A stretch of DNA of 64,000 nt, taken from positions 846,358-910,357 of the forward strand of contig FOZF01000001.1 in NCBI GenBank assembly GCA_900113425.1. Reading direction: 5' to 3'. The position numbers and the translations under genes are program-made. A model generated the notes under the pieces. It did no database searches. It saw only the letters and a list, made by a program, of their open reading frames with translations, and was not told where the DNA came from. This document shows positions 52,350 to 60,923 of this stretch, in pieces. Source of the stretch: Stenotrophomonas maltophilia (GTDB lineage Bacteria; Pseudomonadota; Gammaproteobacteria; Xanthomonadales; Xanthomonadaceae). Numbering within the stretch: position 1 is the first letter of the stretch; every line of letters starts with the position of its first letter.

Positions 52350-54992
52350 TTACAGGGTACGCGGCACTTCGATGCGCTCGAAGCACTCGATCTGGTCGCC
52401 CGGCTTGACGTCGTTGTAGGCCTTCACGCCGATACCGCATTCGGTACCGTTGCGGACTTCCTCGACGTTTTCCTTGAAGCGACGCAGCGATTCCAGCTCG
52501 CCTTCGAACACCACCACGCTGTCGCGCAGGACGCGGATCGGCTTGCTGCGCTTGACCACGCCTTCGATGACCATGCAGCCGGCGACGGCGCCCAGCTTGG
52601 AGCTGCGGAAGACATCGCGGACCTCGGCGATACCGATGATCTCTTCGCGGATCTCCACGCCCAGCAGACCGGAGGCCACCTGCTTCACCTGATCGATCAC
52701 GTCATAGATGATCGAGAAGTAACGCAGGTCCACGCCGTTGGATTCGATGATGCGACGGGCCGAAGCATCCGCACGCACGTTGAAGCCGATGACGGTGGCC
52801 TTGGAGGCGGCAGCCGAATTGGCGTCCGACTCGGTGATGCCGCCGACGCCGGAGTGGATCACGTTGATGCGGATGTCGTCGTTGGACAGCGCGACCAGGG
52901 CCTGGCTCAGCGCCTGCACCGAACCCTGCACGTCGGCCTTGATGACCAGGTTGAGGACCTGCTGGCCCTCACCCTTGCCCAGGGTCGCCATGATGTCTTC
53001 CATCCGGCTGCCCGCCGTGGCGACCAGGCGCGACTCGCGGCGCTTGGTCTCACGCTGCTGGGCAACGTCCTTGGCCAGACGCTCGTCCTCGACCACCACG
53101 AAGTCGTCACCGGCTTCCGGCACGCCGGACAGGCCCAGGACCTGCACCGGGATGGACGGACCGGCGAACTCCGGCTGCTTGCCGGTTTCGTCGAACAGCG
53201 CTCGCACGCGGCCGTACTGGATGCCGCACACCAGGTAATCGCCCTTCTTCAGGCGGCCCTGCTGCACGAGCACGGTGGCGACCGGGCCGCGGCCCTTGTC
53301 CAGCGACGATTCAATCACCACGCCGGACGCGCGGCCTTCATCGACAGCCTTCAGTTCCAGCAGTTCGGCCTGGATCGAGATGGCGTCCAGCAGGTCGTCG
53401 ATGCCCAGGCCGGTCTTGGCCGAGATCTCCACCATCTGGGTGTCGCCACCGAAGTCTTCGGCCACGACCTGCTCGGTCAGCAGTTCGTTCTTGACCCGCA
53501 TCGGGTCGGCGTCGGACTTGTCGATCTTGTTGATTGCCACGATCAGCGGCACGCCGGCAGAACGGGCATGCTGGATCGCTTCCTTGGTCTGCGGCATCAC
53601 GCCGTCATCGGCGGCGACCACCAGCACCACGATATCGGTCAGCTTGGCGCCGCGGGCACGCATCGAAGTGAAGGCTGCGTGGCCCGGGGTATCCAGGAAG
53701 CTGATCACGCCCTTCGGCGTATCCACGTGGTACGCACCGATGTGCTGGGTGATGCCGCCGGCTTCGCCGGTGGCGACCTTGGTGCGGCGGATGTAATCCA
53801 GCAGCGAGGTCTTGCCGTGGTCGACGTGGCCCATGATGGTGACCACCGGCGGGCGCTGCACGGCTTCGCCCTGGTTTTCACCGGTCGATGCCAGCAGTGC
53901 GTCTTCGGCGTCGTTGTCGTTGGCACGGATCGCCTTGTGGCCGAGTTCTTCGGTCACCAGCGCCGCCGTGTCGTGGTCGATGGACTGGGTGATGGTGGCC
54001 ATCACGCCCATCTTGAACAGCGCCTTGACCACCTCGCCGCCCTTCAGCGCGAGCTTCTGCGCCAGGTCGGCCACGGTGATGGTGTCGCCGATCGCCACTT
54101 CACGCACGACCGGTGCGGTCGGACGTTCGAAGGCATGCGGACCGGCGTTGCTGCCACCGCGCGACATGTCGCGACGGCCGCCAGCCTGGTTCCGGCCGCC
54201 CGGACGACCACGGGTAGTGCTGTTGCTGTTGCCACGACGTGCGCGGTCGGCGGCCGACAGGTGCATCTGGCCGGAGAAACGATCGCCCGGGCCACGCTCG
54301 TTGCGCGGCGCGCTGCGGTTGTTGCGGTCGTCGCTGCGCGGCGGAGCGCCACGCGGGGCAGCCGGGGCTGCGGCCGGGGTACGCGGCGGACGCGGTGCGG
54401 TTTCGTCGATCGGAGCGCGCACCTTCGGCTGGCTGGCGGCCAGCGCCTCGGCGGCCTTGGCGGCAACCGCTGCTTCCTCGGCAGCCTTCTTCTCGGCTTC
54501 GGCACGCTCCTTGGCAGCAACCTCTTCCTCGCGTGCACGGACGATGGCCTCGTCGCGCAGACGGTCCTTCTCGGCCAATGCCTGCTGTTCGGCGAGGTTG
54601 CGGGCGCGCGACTCTTCCAGCTTGCGCAGGATGTCGGCACGCTCTTCGTCCGGAGTCATCGCACGACCACCATCGGCCTTGACGTAGGTGCGCTTCTGGC
54701 GCACCTCGACATTCACGGTCGTCTTGCTGCGACCGGAATTGACCGTCACTTCCTGCTGTTTACGGCGGTTGAGGGTGATCTTCTTTGCAGACTGATCGGT
54801 CTCTTCCGGCGCCTGCTCGGGCTTGCCGTGCGAACGACGAAGGAAGCCCAGGAGCTTCACCTTCTCGGTGCTGGTCACGACCTGGTCGGGACCGCTGAAC
54901 TTCATGCCGGCACCGGCCAGCTGTTCAAGCAGTTTTTCGACCGGCGTGTTGACCAGTTCGGCAAGCTTGCGGATGGTGGTTTGCTGCGACAT
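52350..54992 (-). CDS. infB: Translation initiation factor IF-2
   Basis: 880 residues. It has an IF2 N-terminal domain, a long Ala/Arg/Glu-rich charged region (about 90-280), then the G domain with [12 protein letters not shown] near 387-398 (G1), DTPGHAAF (G3) and NKIDKSDA (G4), and domains II-IV. It brings fMet-tRNA to the 30S subunit. It sits in the rimP-nusA-infB-rbfA operon, upstream of rbfA. Confidence 0.98.
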   Translation of the reverse strand: MSQQTTIRKLAELVNTPVEKLLEQLAGAGMKFSGPDQVVTSTEKVKLLGFLRRSHGKPEQAPEETDQSAKKITLNRRKQQEVTVNSGRSKTTVNVEVRQKRTYVKADGGRAMTPDEERADILRKLEESRARNLAEQQALAEKDRLRDEAIVRAREEEVAAKERAEAEKKAAEEAAVAAKAAEALAASQPKVRAPIDETAPRPPRTPAAAPAAPRGAPPRSDDRNNRSAPRNERGPGDRFSGQMHLSAADRARRGNSNSTTRGRPGGRNQAGGRRDMSRGGSNAGPHAFERPTAPVVREVAIGDTITVADLAQKLALKGGEVVKALFKMGVMATITQSIDHDTAALVTEELGHKAIRANDNDAEDALLASTGENQGEAVQRPPVVTIMGHVDHGKTSLLDYIRRTKVATGEAGGITQHIGAYHVDTPKGVISFLDTPGHAAFTSMRARGAKLTDIVVLVVAADDGVMPQTKEAIQHARSAGVPLIVAINKIDKSDADPMRVKNELLTEQVVAEDFGGDTQMVEISAKTGLGIDDLLDAISIQAELLELKAVDEGRASGVVIESSLDKGRGPVATVLVQQGRLKKGDYLVCGIQYGRVRALFDETGKQPEFAGPSIPVQVLGLSGVPEAGDDFVVVEDERLAKDVAQQRETKRRESRLVATAGSRMEDIMATLGKGEGQQVLNLVIKADVQGSVQALSQALVALSNDDIRINVIHSGVGGITESDANSAAASKATVIGFNVRADASARRIIESNGVDLRYFSIIYDVIDQVKQVASGLLGVEIREEIIGIAEVRDVFRSSKLGAVAGCMVIEGVVKRSKPIRVLRDSVVVFEGELESLRRFKENVEEVRNGTECGIGVKAYNDVKPGDQIECFERIEVPRTL

Positions 54993-55084
54993 TCGGATCC
55001 TATGATCTTGTGGGCGCCCCCCCGCATCTGGAGGTGGCGCGGATTCTACGCCCTGAGCGGCTCAGGGCCCTGTTCATTGCCGGC

Positions 55085-56596
55085 TCATTCGCCGCGTTCC
55101 AGTCGGGCGATCTCCTCGGCACGCGCGGCCAGGATCAGCGCGGCGGCGCGCTCCTGGTCCAGCCCTTCGATGCCGAAGTCCACGACCTCGTCGGCGGCCA
55201 GGTCGGACAGATCCTCGCTGGTGCGCACGCCGTGGCCGGCCAGCGCATACGCGGTGGCTTCGTCCATGCCCTTCAGGGACAGCAGGTCCTGCGCCGGCTG
55301 GCCGTCTTCAAGGCCTTCCTCGACTGCCAGGGCCTCATTGAGCAGCGCATCGCGGGCACGAGCGCGCAGCTCTTCGACGATATCCTCGTCGAAACCTTCC
55401 ACGGCCAGCAGTTCGCCGACCGGGACATAAGCGATTTCCTCGACGGTGCCGAAGCCTTCGCTGACCAGGATGCCGGCGATCTCCTCGTCCACTTCCAGCT
55501 TGTCCATGAACAGCTGGCGGGCCGAAGCCTGCTCGGCCTCCGACTTGGCGGTGACCTGGTCCTGGGTCATCACGTTGAGCTGCCAGCCGGTCAGGCGGCT
55601 GGCCAGGCGCACGTTCTGACCACCCTTGCCGATCGCCTGGGCCAGGCGGTCCTCGGCAACGGCCAGATCCATCGAGTGCTTGTCCTCATCGACGATGATC
55701 GACTGCACCTCGGCCGGCGCCATCGCATTGATGACGAAGTTGGCCGGGTTGTCGTTCCACAGCACGATATCCACGCGCTCGCCATTGAGCTCGTTGGACA
55801 CCGCCTGCACGCGCGAACCGCGCATGCCGATGCAGGCACCGATCGGATCGGTGCGCTGGTCGTGGGCCAGCACGGCGATCTTGGCGCGGTCGCCCGGATC
55901 GCGGGCACAGGCCTTGATTTCCACCAAGCCCTGACCGACTTCCGGCACTTCCAGCTTGAACAGCTCGATCATGAACTCCGGCGCGGCGCGGCTGATGAAC
56001 AGCTGCGGGCCACGCGGCTCCGAGCGCACTTCGGCCAGGTAGCCGCGGACGCGGTCACCGGCGCGCAGCACGTCGCGCGGAATGCCCTTGTCCTTCGGGA
56101 TGAAGCCTTCGGCGTTGCCGCCGAGGTCGACGTAGATGTTGCCACGCTCGGCACGCTTGACCACACCGGTGATCAGCTCGCCGACCCGGTCCTTCCATGC
56201 GTCCACGACCTGCTGGCGCTCGGCTTCGCGAACGCGCTGCACGATCACCTGCTTGGCGGCCTGGGCGGCGATGCGGCCGAAGTCCGGGTTCTCGATCTGC
56301 TCTTCGATGTAATCGCCGACGTCCACGCCCTCGGCTTCATCGATGGCGTCCATCAGGCGGATCTGGCGGTCGGGCGACTCCATGACCACGTCATCGGCCA
56401 CCACTTCCCAGCGACGGAAGGTTTCGTAGCTGCCATCCTTGTGGTCGATGACCACGCGGGTCAGCACTTCCTCGTCGGGATAGCGCTTCTTCGCTGCCGA
56501 GGCTAGGGCGGCCTCGATGGCATCGAAGATCACTTCACGCGGCACGCCCTTCTCGTTGGCGACCGCGTCGACTACCAGCAACAGTTCCTTGCTCAT
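55085..56596 (-). CDS. nusA: Transcription termination/antitermination factor NusA
   Basis: 503 residues. It has the N-terminal RNAP-binding domain (about 1-130), S1 (about 135-200), KH1/KH2 (ELNGERVDIVLW; IGKGGQNVRLASRLTGW near 315-331), then two C-terminal acidic repeats (about 360-500). Lies 92 bp upstream of infB and 4 bp after rimP. Confidence 0.98.
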   Translation of the reverse strand: MSKELLLVVDAVANEKGVPREVIFDAIEAALASAAKKRYPDEEVLTRVVIDHKDGSYETFRRWEVVADDVVMESPDRQIRLMDAIDEAEGVDVGDYIEEQIENPDFGRIAAQAAKQVIVQRVREAERQQVVDAWKDRVGELITGVVKRAERGNIYVDLGGNAEGFIPKDKGIPRDVLRAGDRVRGYLAEVRSEPRGPQLFISRAAPEFMIELFKLEVPEVGQGLVEIKACARDPGDRAKIAVLAHDQRTDPIGACIGMRGSRVQAVSNELNGERVDIVLWNDNPANFVINAMAPAEVQSIIVDEDKHSMDLAVAEDRLAQAIGKGGQNVRLASRLTGWQLNVMTQDQVTAKSEAEQASARQLFMDKLEVDEEIAGILVSEGFGTVEEIAYVPVGELLAVEGFDEDIVEELRARARDALLNEALAVEEGLEDGQPAQDLLSLKGMDEATAYALAGHGVRTSEDLSDLAADEVVDFGIEGLDQERAAALILAARAEEIARLERGE

Positions 56597-56600
56597 TGGC

Positions 56601-57191
56601 TCACTCCGCGCGCGGCTTCTTTGCCGCCGGCTCGTTGGAAGAAGAATTCTTGTTCGGCTTCGGACGCTTCGGTGCCGGACCGGTCGGCTTGCTCGGGGCC
56701 AGCCCCAGCGCCACCCAGTCGGGCAGGATCCGTGCCTTGTCGATGTTGTCTGCCGACACGACCACTTCGGCCTTGTCGACGATGAAGGTGATGGTGCCCG
56801 CAGCCTCGTCGGTCGCTTCGATACGGCCCTGCAGGCGACGTCGGTTGTCCTGCGGCAGCTTCAGGGTTACCTTGGCCGACTCCCCCAGGTGGCGAGTGAA
56901 CTGCTCCAGGTTGAACAGCGGACGATCGACGCCCGGCGAGGACACTTCCAGCGTGTAGTTGCCGCTGATCGGGTCTTCGACGTCCAGCTGCGCCGACACT
57001 TCGCGGCTGACCCGCTCGCAGTCGTCGACATTGATGATGCGCTCGGGCTGTTCAGCCAGCGGCACGTCGATGTAAAGGCGCAGGGTCGCACCGCCGGGGG
57101 CCGGCAGATACTCAACGCCCAGCAGCTCCAGGCCCAGCGACACAACGGTCGGGGCGAGCAGATTCGCGATGTCGGTTGCCTTGTCGCTCAC
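56601..57191 (-). CDS. rimP: Ribosome maturation factor RimP
   Basis: 196 residues from GTG 57191 with AAGG 6 nt upstream. The RimP core ([29 protein letters not shown]) is clear. The C-terminal tail is unusually long and Lys/Pro/Asn/Ser-rich (about 165-196). It acts in 30S assembly. First gene after the initiator tRNAs, in the same order as E. coli metY-rimP-nusA. Confidence 0.96.
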   Translation of the reverse strand: MSDKATDIANLLAPTVVSLGLELLGVEYLPAPGGATLRLYIDVPLAEQPERIINVDDCERVSREVSAQLDVEDPISGNYTLEVSSPGVDRPLFNLEQFTRHLGESAKVTLKLPQDNRRRLQGRIEATDEAAGTITFIVDKAEVVVSADNIDKARILPDWVALGLAPSKPTGPAPKRPKPNKNSSSNEPAAKKPRAE

Positions 57192-57405
57192 AGCCTGCCT
57201 TGATCTCTTGGTTGGGTGCCGGCCATGGCCGGCGTGAACATGACGCCCCGGAAACGACAAAGGGCCCGCAGGGCCCCTTTTTCCGGAAAGACTCCGGTGA
57301 CTGGATTCCGGTTGCAGCACGCCGCGGAGGCATGTTGCGAGCCCTCCTTCCGGGTGAGGTCTCCCCAGGGGAGCGCCGCCTTCAGGGGTACTGCTTAGGC
57401 CGCTG

Positions 57406-57434
57406 ATGATAGCGGCTGCACCGCGCTGGTGCAA
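57406..57434 (-). promoter_or_regulatory. Predicted promoter of the rimP operon
   Basis: On the minus strand TTGCAC (57434-57429), 17-bp spacer, TATCAT (57411-57406). It lies downstream of the tRNA terminator and gives rimP a 210-nt leader. That leader holds a strong hairpin at about 57251-57274 (GGGCCC arms). Confidence 0.6.
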
Positions 57435-57445
57435 GGCAGGGACCC

Positions 57446-57485
57446 GGGGTCAGATCCCTTTTCCGCGGGAGAGGGATCTGACCCC
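57446..57485. repeat. Palindromic intergenic repeat (GGGGTCAGATCCCT type), copy 2
   Basis: Arms GGGGTCAGATCCCT (57446-57459) and AGGGATCTGACCCC (57472-57485), 14 bp perfect, 12-nt loop. It belongs to the same family as 21454-21488. Confidence 0.75.
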
Positions 57486-57515
57486 GAACACGCGGAACGT
57501 ACACATACCTCAAAG

Positions 57516-57547
57516 AAAAACGCCTTCGAAGCAGAACTTCGAAGGCG
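57516..57547 (-). terminator. Terminator after the tandem initiator tRNAs
   Basis: On the minus strand CGCCTTCGAAG, loop TTCTG, CTTCGAAGGCG (perfect 11-bp stem), then TTTTTCTTTG. It ends the tRNA transcript before rimP. Confidence 0.85.
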
Positions 57548-57558
57548 ATCTCTTTACT

Positions 57559-57635
57559 TGGTAGCGGGGGCAGGATTTGAACCTGCGACCTTCGGGTTAT
57601 GAGCCCGACGAGCTGCCAGACTGCTCCACCCCGCA
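57559..57635 (-). tRNA. Initiator tRNA-fMet (CAT), copy 1
   Basis: A 77-nt gene with encoded CCA. The anticodon loop CTCATAA has CAT, with three G-C pairs (GGG/CCC) in the anticodon stem and an unpaired first acceptor position (T1 against T72), both hallmarks of initiator tRNA. It corresponds to metY in the E. coli operon. Confidence 0.96.
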
Positions 57636-57717
57636 TCAGAAGCGGAATCATGAGGCATAACTGCAATAAATGCAAGCTTTCCCTCATTCATCAAGCCGGA
57701 TGGCGCCGGTCTGATGT

Positions 57718-57794
57718 TGGTAGCGGGGGCAGGATTTGAACCTGCGACCTTCGGGTTATGAGCCCGACGAGCTGCCAGACTGCTCCACCCCGCA
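57718..57794 (-). tRNA. Initiator tRNA-fMet (CAT), copy 2
   Basis: Identical 77-nt sequence to copy 1, 82 bp upstream of it in the transcript. It is the promoter-proximal copy. Confidence 0.96.
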
Positions 57795-57883
57795 CCGGAA
57801 GTGTTTGAGCTGCTGCCCCTGGCGAGGGGCTGTCGCAACGATGTTCTGGCTGAACCGCTGCAGTGACAACTCAGGCTGCGCAT

Positions 57884-57912
57884 ATTACACGAATCGCGCA
57901 GCTTTGTGTCAA
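57884..57912 (-). promoter_or_regulatory. Promoter of the tandem initiator tRNAs
   Basis: On the minus strand TTGACA (57912-57907), 17-bp spacer, TGTAAT (57889-57884): near-consensus. The -35 box sits only 4 bp past the nuoN stop. A 90-nt leader follows before the first tRNA. Confidence 0.75.
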
Positions 57913-57915
57913 CTT

Positions 57916-59379
57916 TTATGCAAGATGCGCAAAAGCCTGCTGGCACCAGACCATGATCGGGTTCCAGGCCAGGCCCAGGGCCAGCAGCGCCAGCGCGTTC
58001 ACGCCCAGCACCAGGCCCAGCACGCGATCGTTGCTGCGCGGAATGGCCTCGCCCACCGGCTCATCGAAGTACATGACCTTGATCACCCGCAGGTAGTAGA
58101 AGCAGCCGACCACTGCGCACAGCACGCCGAGGATCGCCAGCCACAGCAGGCCGCCGTTGACGGCCGCACCCAGCACCGCCAGCTTGGTCCAGAAGCCGAG
58201 GAACGGCGGAATGCCCGCCAGCGACGCCATGATGCACAGCACCAGGCCGGCCATCCACGGGTTGCGTGCGTTGAGGCCCTTGAAGTCCTCGATGTTCTCG
58301 GCCTCGAAGCCGGCACGCGACAGCGCGATGATCGCGCCGAAGGCAGCGGTGGACATGATGGCGTAGGCCAGTGCATAGAACAGCGCGGCGGCATAGCCCT
58401 GCGAGCCACCACCGGCGATGCCCATCAGCAGGAAGCCGATGTGCGAGACCGTGGAGAACGCCAGCATGCGCTTCAGATTGCTCTGCGCGATCGCCATCAG
58501 GTTGCCGATCACCAGCGATACGGCGGCCAGACCGGCGATCAGCAGCTGCAGCTCGGTCGACAGCGGGCCCACGCCCATTTCCAGCAGGCGGTAGGCCATG
58601 CCGAACGCAGCCAGCTTCGGTGCCGAGCTGATGAACAGCGCGATCGGCGCCGGCGCACCCTGGTAGACGTCCGGCAGCCACATGTGGAACGGTGCCGCGC
58701 CCAGCTTGAAGGCCACGCCCGCGATCATGAACACCGCGCCGGTGATCAGCAGCACGCGCTCTTCGGAATGCGGGATGGCGTCGCGGATCACGTCCAGGTG
58801 CAGGCTGCCGGTGGCGCCGTAGATCAGCGACATGCCATACAGCAGCAGGCCGGAGGCAAGCGAACCGAGCACGATGTACTTCATCGCCGCTTCCGAGGCC
58901 AGGCCGCTGTCACGGTTGCTGGCCACCAGTGCATACGAGCACAGCGCAAGCAGTTCCAGGCCCAGGTAGACCATCAGCAGGCTGCCGGCCGAGACCAGGA
59001 TCATCATGCCGGCCGTGCCGAACAGGATCAGCACCGGGATCTCGCCCTGGAACAGGTTGCGGTCGCGCAGGTAGCGCCAGCCGTACACGAGGGTCAGGCC
59101 GCTGAGCAGCACGATCCCGGTCTTCATCACGTCCGCGGCGGTATCGCGCACGAACATGCCATGGAAGACCTCTCCCTGCCCGCCCACGCCGGTCGCCAGC
59201 ATGAACAGCACTACGGCCAGTGCAGCAACCGAGAACAGGTGGGTGACGATCTTGTTCCGCTCGCTGACGAACAGGTCGAGGATCATCAGGGCGAAGGCGC
59301 TGCCGATCAACACCAGCTCGGGGGCGAGCGGAGGCAGGTCAGCAGCAGTCAATGGCAGCAGCGGCGAGGTGGTCATCAT
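57916..59379 (-). CDS. nuoN: NADH-quinone oxidoreductase subunit N
   Basis: 487 residues from ATG 59379 (a second ATG follows). About 14 transmembrane helices of the antiporter-like family with the conserved core GVAFKLGAAPFHMWLPDVYQ near 225-244. Proton-pumping subunit of complex I. Last gene of the nuo operon; TAA stop is followed by the tRNA-fMet promoter. Confidence 0.97.
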   Translation of the reverse strand: MMTTSPLLPLTAADLPPLAPELVLIGSAFALMILDLFVSERNKIVTHLFSVAALAVVLFMLATGVGGQGEVFHGMFVRDTAADVMKTGIVLLSGLTLVYGWRYLRDRNLFQGEIPVLILFGTAGMMILVSAGSLLMVYLGLELLALCSYALVASNRDSGLASEAAMKYIVLGSLASGLLLYGMSLIYGATGSLHLDVIRDAIPHSEERVLLITGAVFMIAGVAFKLGAAPFHMWLPDVYQGAPAPIALFISSAPKLAAFGMAYRLLEMGVGPLSTELQLLIAGLAAVSLVIGNLMAIAQSNLKRMLAFSTVSHIGFLLMGIAGGGSQGYAAALFYALAYAIMSTAAFGAIIALSRAGFEAENIEDFKGLNARNPWMAGLVLCIMASLAGIPPFLGFWTKLAVLGAAVNGGLLWLAILGVLCAVVGCFYYLRVIKVMYFDEPVGEAIPRSNDRVLGLVLGVNALALLALGLAWNPIMVWCQQAFAHLA

Positions 59380-59391
59380 CAAATCCTGGAA

Positions 59392-60900
59392 TTACAGCAG
59401 CTTGCTGGATGCGATCTGCATCGCCAGCTTCGCGATCGAGGGCTCCATCAGGTCGGTCAGCGGCTTGGGGTAGATGCCCAGGGCAAGCACGCCGATGGCG
59501 AACACGCCCAGCACCAGCCATTCGCGGCCGTTGATGTCCTTCAGTTCGGCGACATGGCTGTTGGCCACTTCGCCGAAGAAGATGCGCTTGTACAGCCACA
59601 GGGTATAGGCCGCACCGATGATCAGGGTGGTGGCCGCGCCCAGGGCGATCCACGGATTACGCTGGAAGGCGGACAGGATGACCATGAACTCGCCGACGAA
59701 ACCGCTGGTGCCCGGCAGGCCCGCATTGGCCATGAAGAACAGCATGGCGAAGGTGGCGAACCAGGGCATCACGTTGACCACGCCGCCGTAATCGGCGATG
59801 CGGCGGCTGTGCATGCGGTCGTACAGCACGCCGACGCAGGAGAACATCGCACCGGACACGAAGCCGTGCGAGATCATCTGCACCATCGCGCCCTGCAGGC
59901 CCAGGCGGGCGGCATCGACGTTGCCGGCTTCACGCACCAGCCACAGGGCAATGAAGGTACCCAGGGTGACGAAACCCATGTGCGCGATCGACGAGTACGC
60001 GATCAGCTTCTTCATGTCGTCCTGGACCAGGGCGACCAGGCCGACGTAGATCACCGCGATCAGCGACAGCGCGATCACCAGCCAGGCCCATTCCAGCGAA
60101 GCATCCGGCACGATCGGCAGGTTGAAGCGCAGGAAGCCGTAACCACCGATCTTCAGCGCGATGGCGGCCAGGATCACCGAACCGGCGGTCGGCGCTTCCA
60201 CGTGCGCATCCGGCAGCCAGGTGTGCACCGGGAACATCGGCACCTTGACCGCGAAGGCGATCAGGAAGGCGAAGAAGATCCAGGTCTGCTCCTTGGCCGT
60301 CAGCGGCAGCGCGTACAGATCGGCCAGCTGGAAGCTGCCGCCCTTCATGTACAGGTAGATCAGCGCCACCAGCATCAGCACGGAGCCGAGGAAGGTGTAG
60401 AGGAAGAACTTCAGTGCGGCGTAGATGCGACGCGGGCCACCCCAGACACCGATGATGAGGAACATCGGGATCAGCATTGCTTCGAAGAACACGTAGAACA
60501 GCATCGCGTCCGTCGCGGCGAAGATGCCGACGGTGACGCCTTCCAGGATCAGGAAGGCCGCCACGTACTGGTTGACGCGCTTGTCGATCGCGCTCCAGGC
60601 ACCGATCAGGGCAAGCACGCTGACCAGGGTGGTCAGCAGGATCAGCGCCACGGCAATGCCGTCCACGCCCAGGTTGTAGCCGATCTTGTACGCCGGGATC
60701 CACGCATGGGTCTCGACGAACTGCAGGCCATCGATGCCCGGGTTGTAGCCGCCCAGCAGCGAGAGGCTCGCCACGAAGGTCAACACCGCCACGCCCAGCG
60801 ACGCCCAACGGGCGGTCTGCGCATCACGGATCGCAAGGATCAGGGCACCACCGATGATCGGCAGCCAGATGAGGACACTGAGTAGAGGCCAGTTCGACAC
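59392..60900 (-). CDS. nuoM: NADH-quinone oxidoreductase subunit M
   Basis: 502 residues, 14 predicted helices. The core VKVPMFPVHTWLPDAHVEAP near 222-241 with the conserved Lys and the first-helix Glu are canonical. Membrane-arm antiporter-like subunit, 12 bp before nuoN. Confidence 0.97.
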   Translation of the reverse strand: MSNWPLLSVLIWLPIIGGALILAIRDAQTARWASLGVAVLTFVASLSLLGGYNPGIDGLQFVETHAWIPAYKIGYNLGVDGIAVALILLTTLVSVLALIGAWSAIDKRVNQYVAAFLILEGVTVGIFAATDAMLFYVFFEAMLIPMFLIIGVWGGPRRIYAALKFFLYTFLGSVLMLVALIYLYMKGGSFQLADLYALPLTAKEQTWIFFAFLIAFAVKVPMFPVHTWLPDAHVEAPTAGSVILAAIALKIGGYGFLRFNLPIVPDASLEWAWLVIALSLIAVIYVGLVALVQDDMKKLIAYSSIAHMGFVTLGTFIALWLVREAGNVDAARLGLQGAMVQMISHGFVSGAMFSCVGVLYDRMHSRRIADYGGVVNVMPWFATFAMLFFMANAGLPGTSGFVGEFMVILSAFQRNPWIALGAATTLIIGAAYTLWLYKRIFFGEVANSHVAELKDINGREWLVLGVFAIGVLALGIYPKPLTDLMEPSIAKLAMQIASSKLL

Positions 60901-60923
60901 GTCTTCTTATTCCGTACAGGTCA

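Noticed and set aside
52854..55430. 858-codon open frame opposite infB
   Set aside because: Antisense shadow; infB motifs are complete on the minus strand.
57736..60885. 1049-codon open frame opposite nuoN and nuoM
   Set aside because: Very long but composed of Gln, His, Arg and Asp in a pattern produced by the complement of membrane-helix codons. Overlaps a tRNA-fMet gene and two certain nuo genes.
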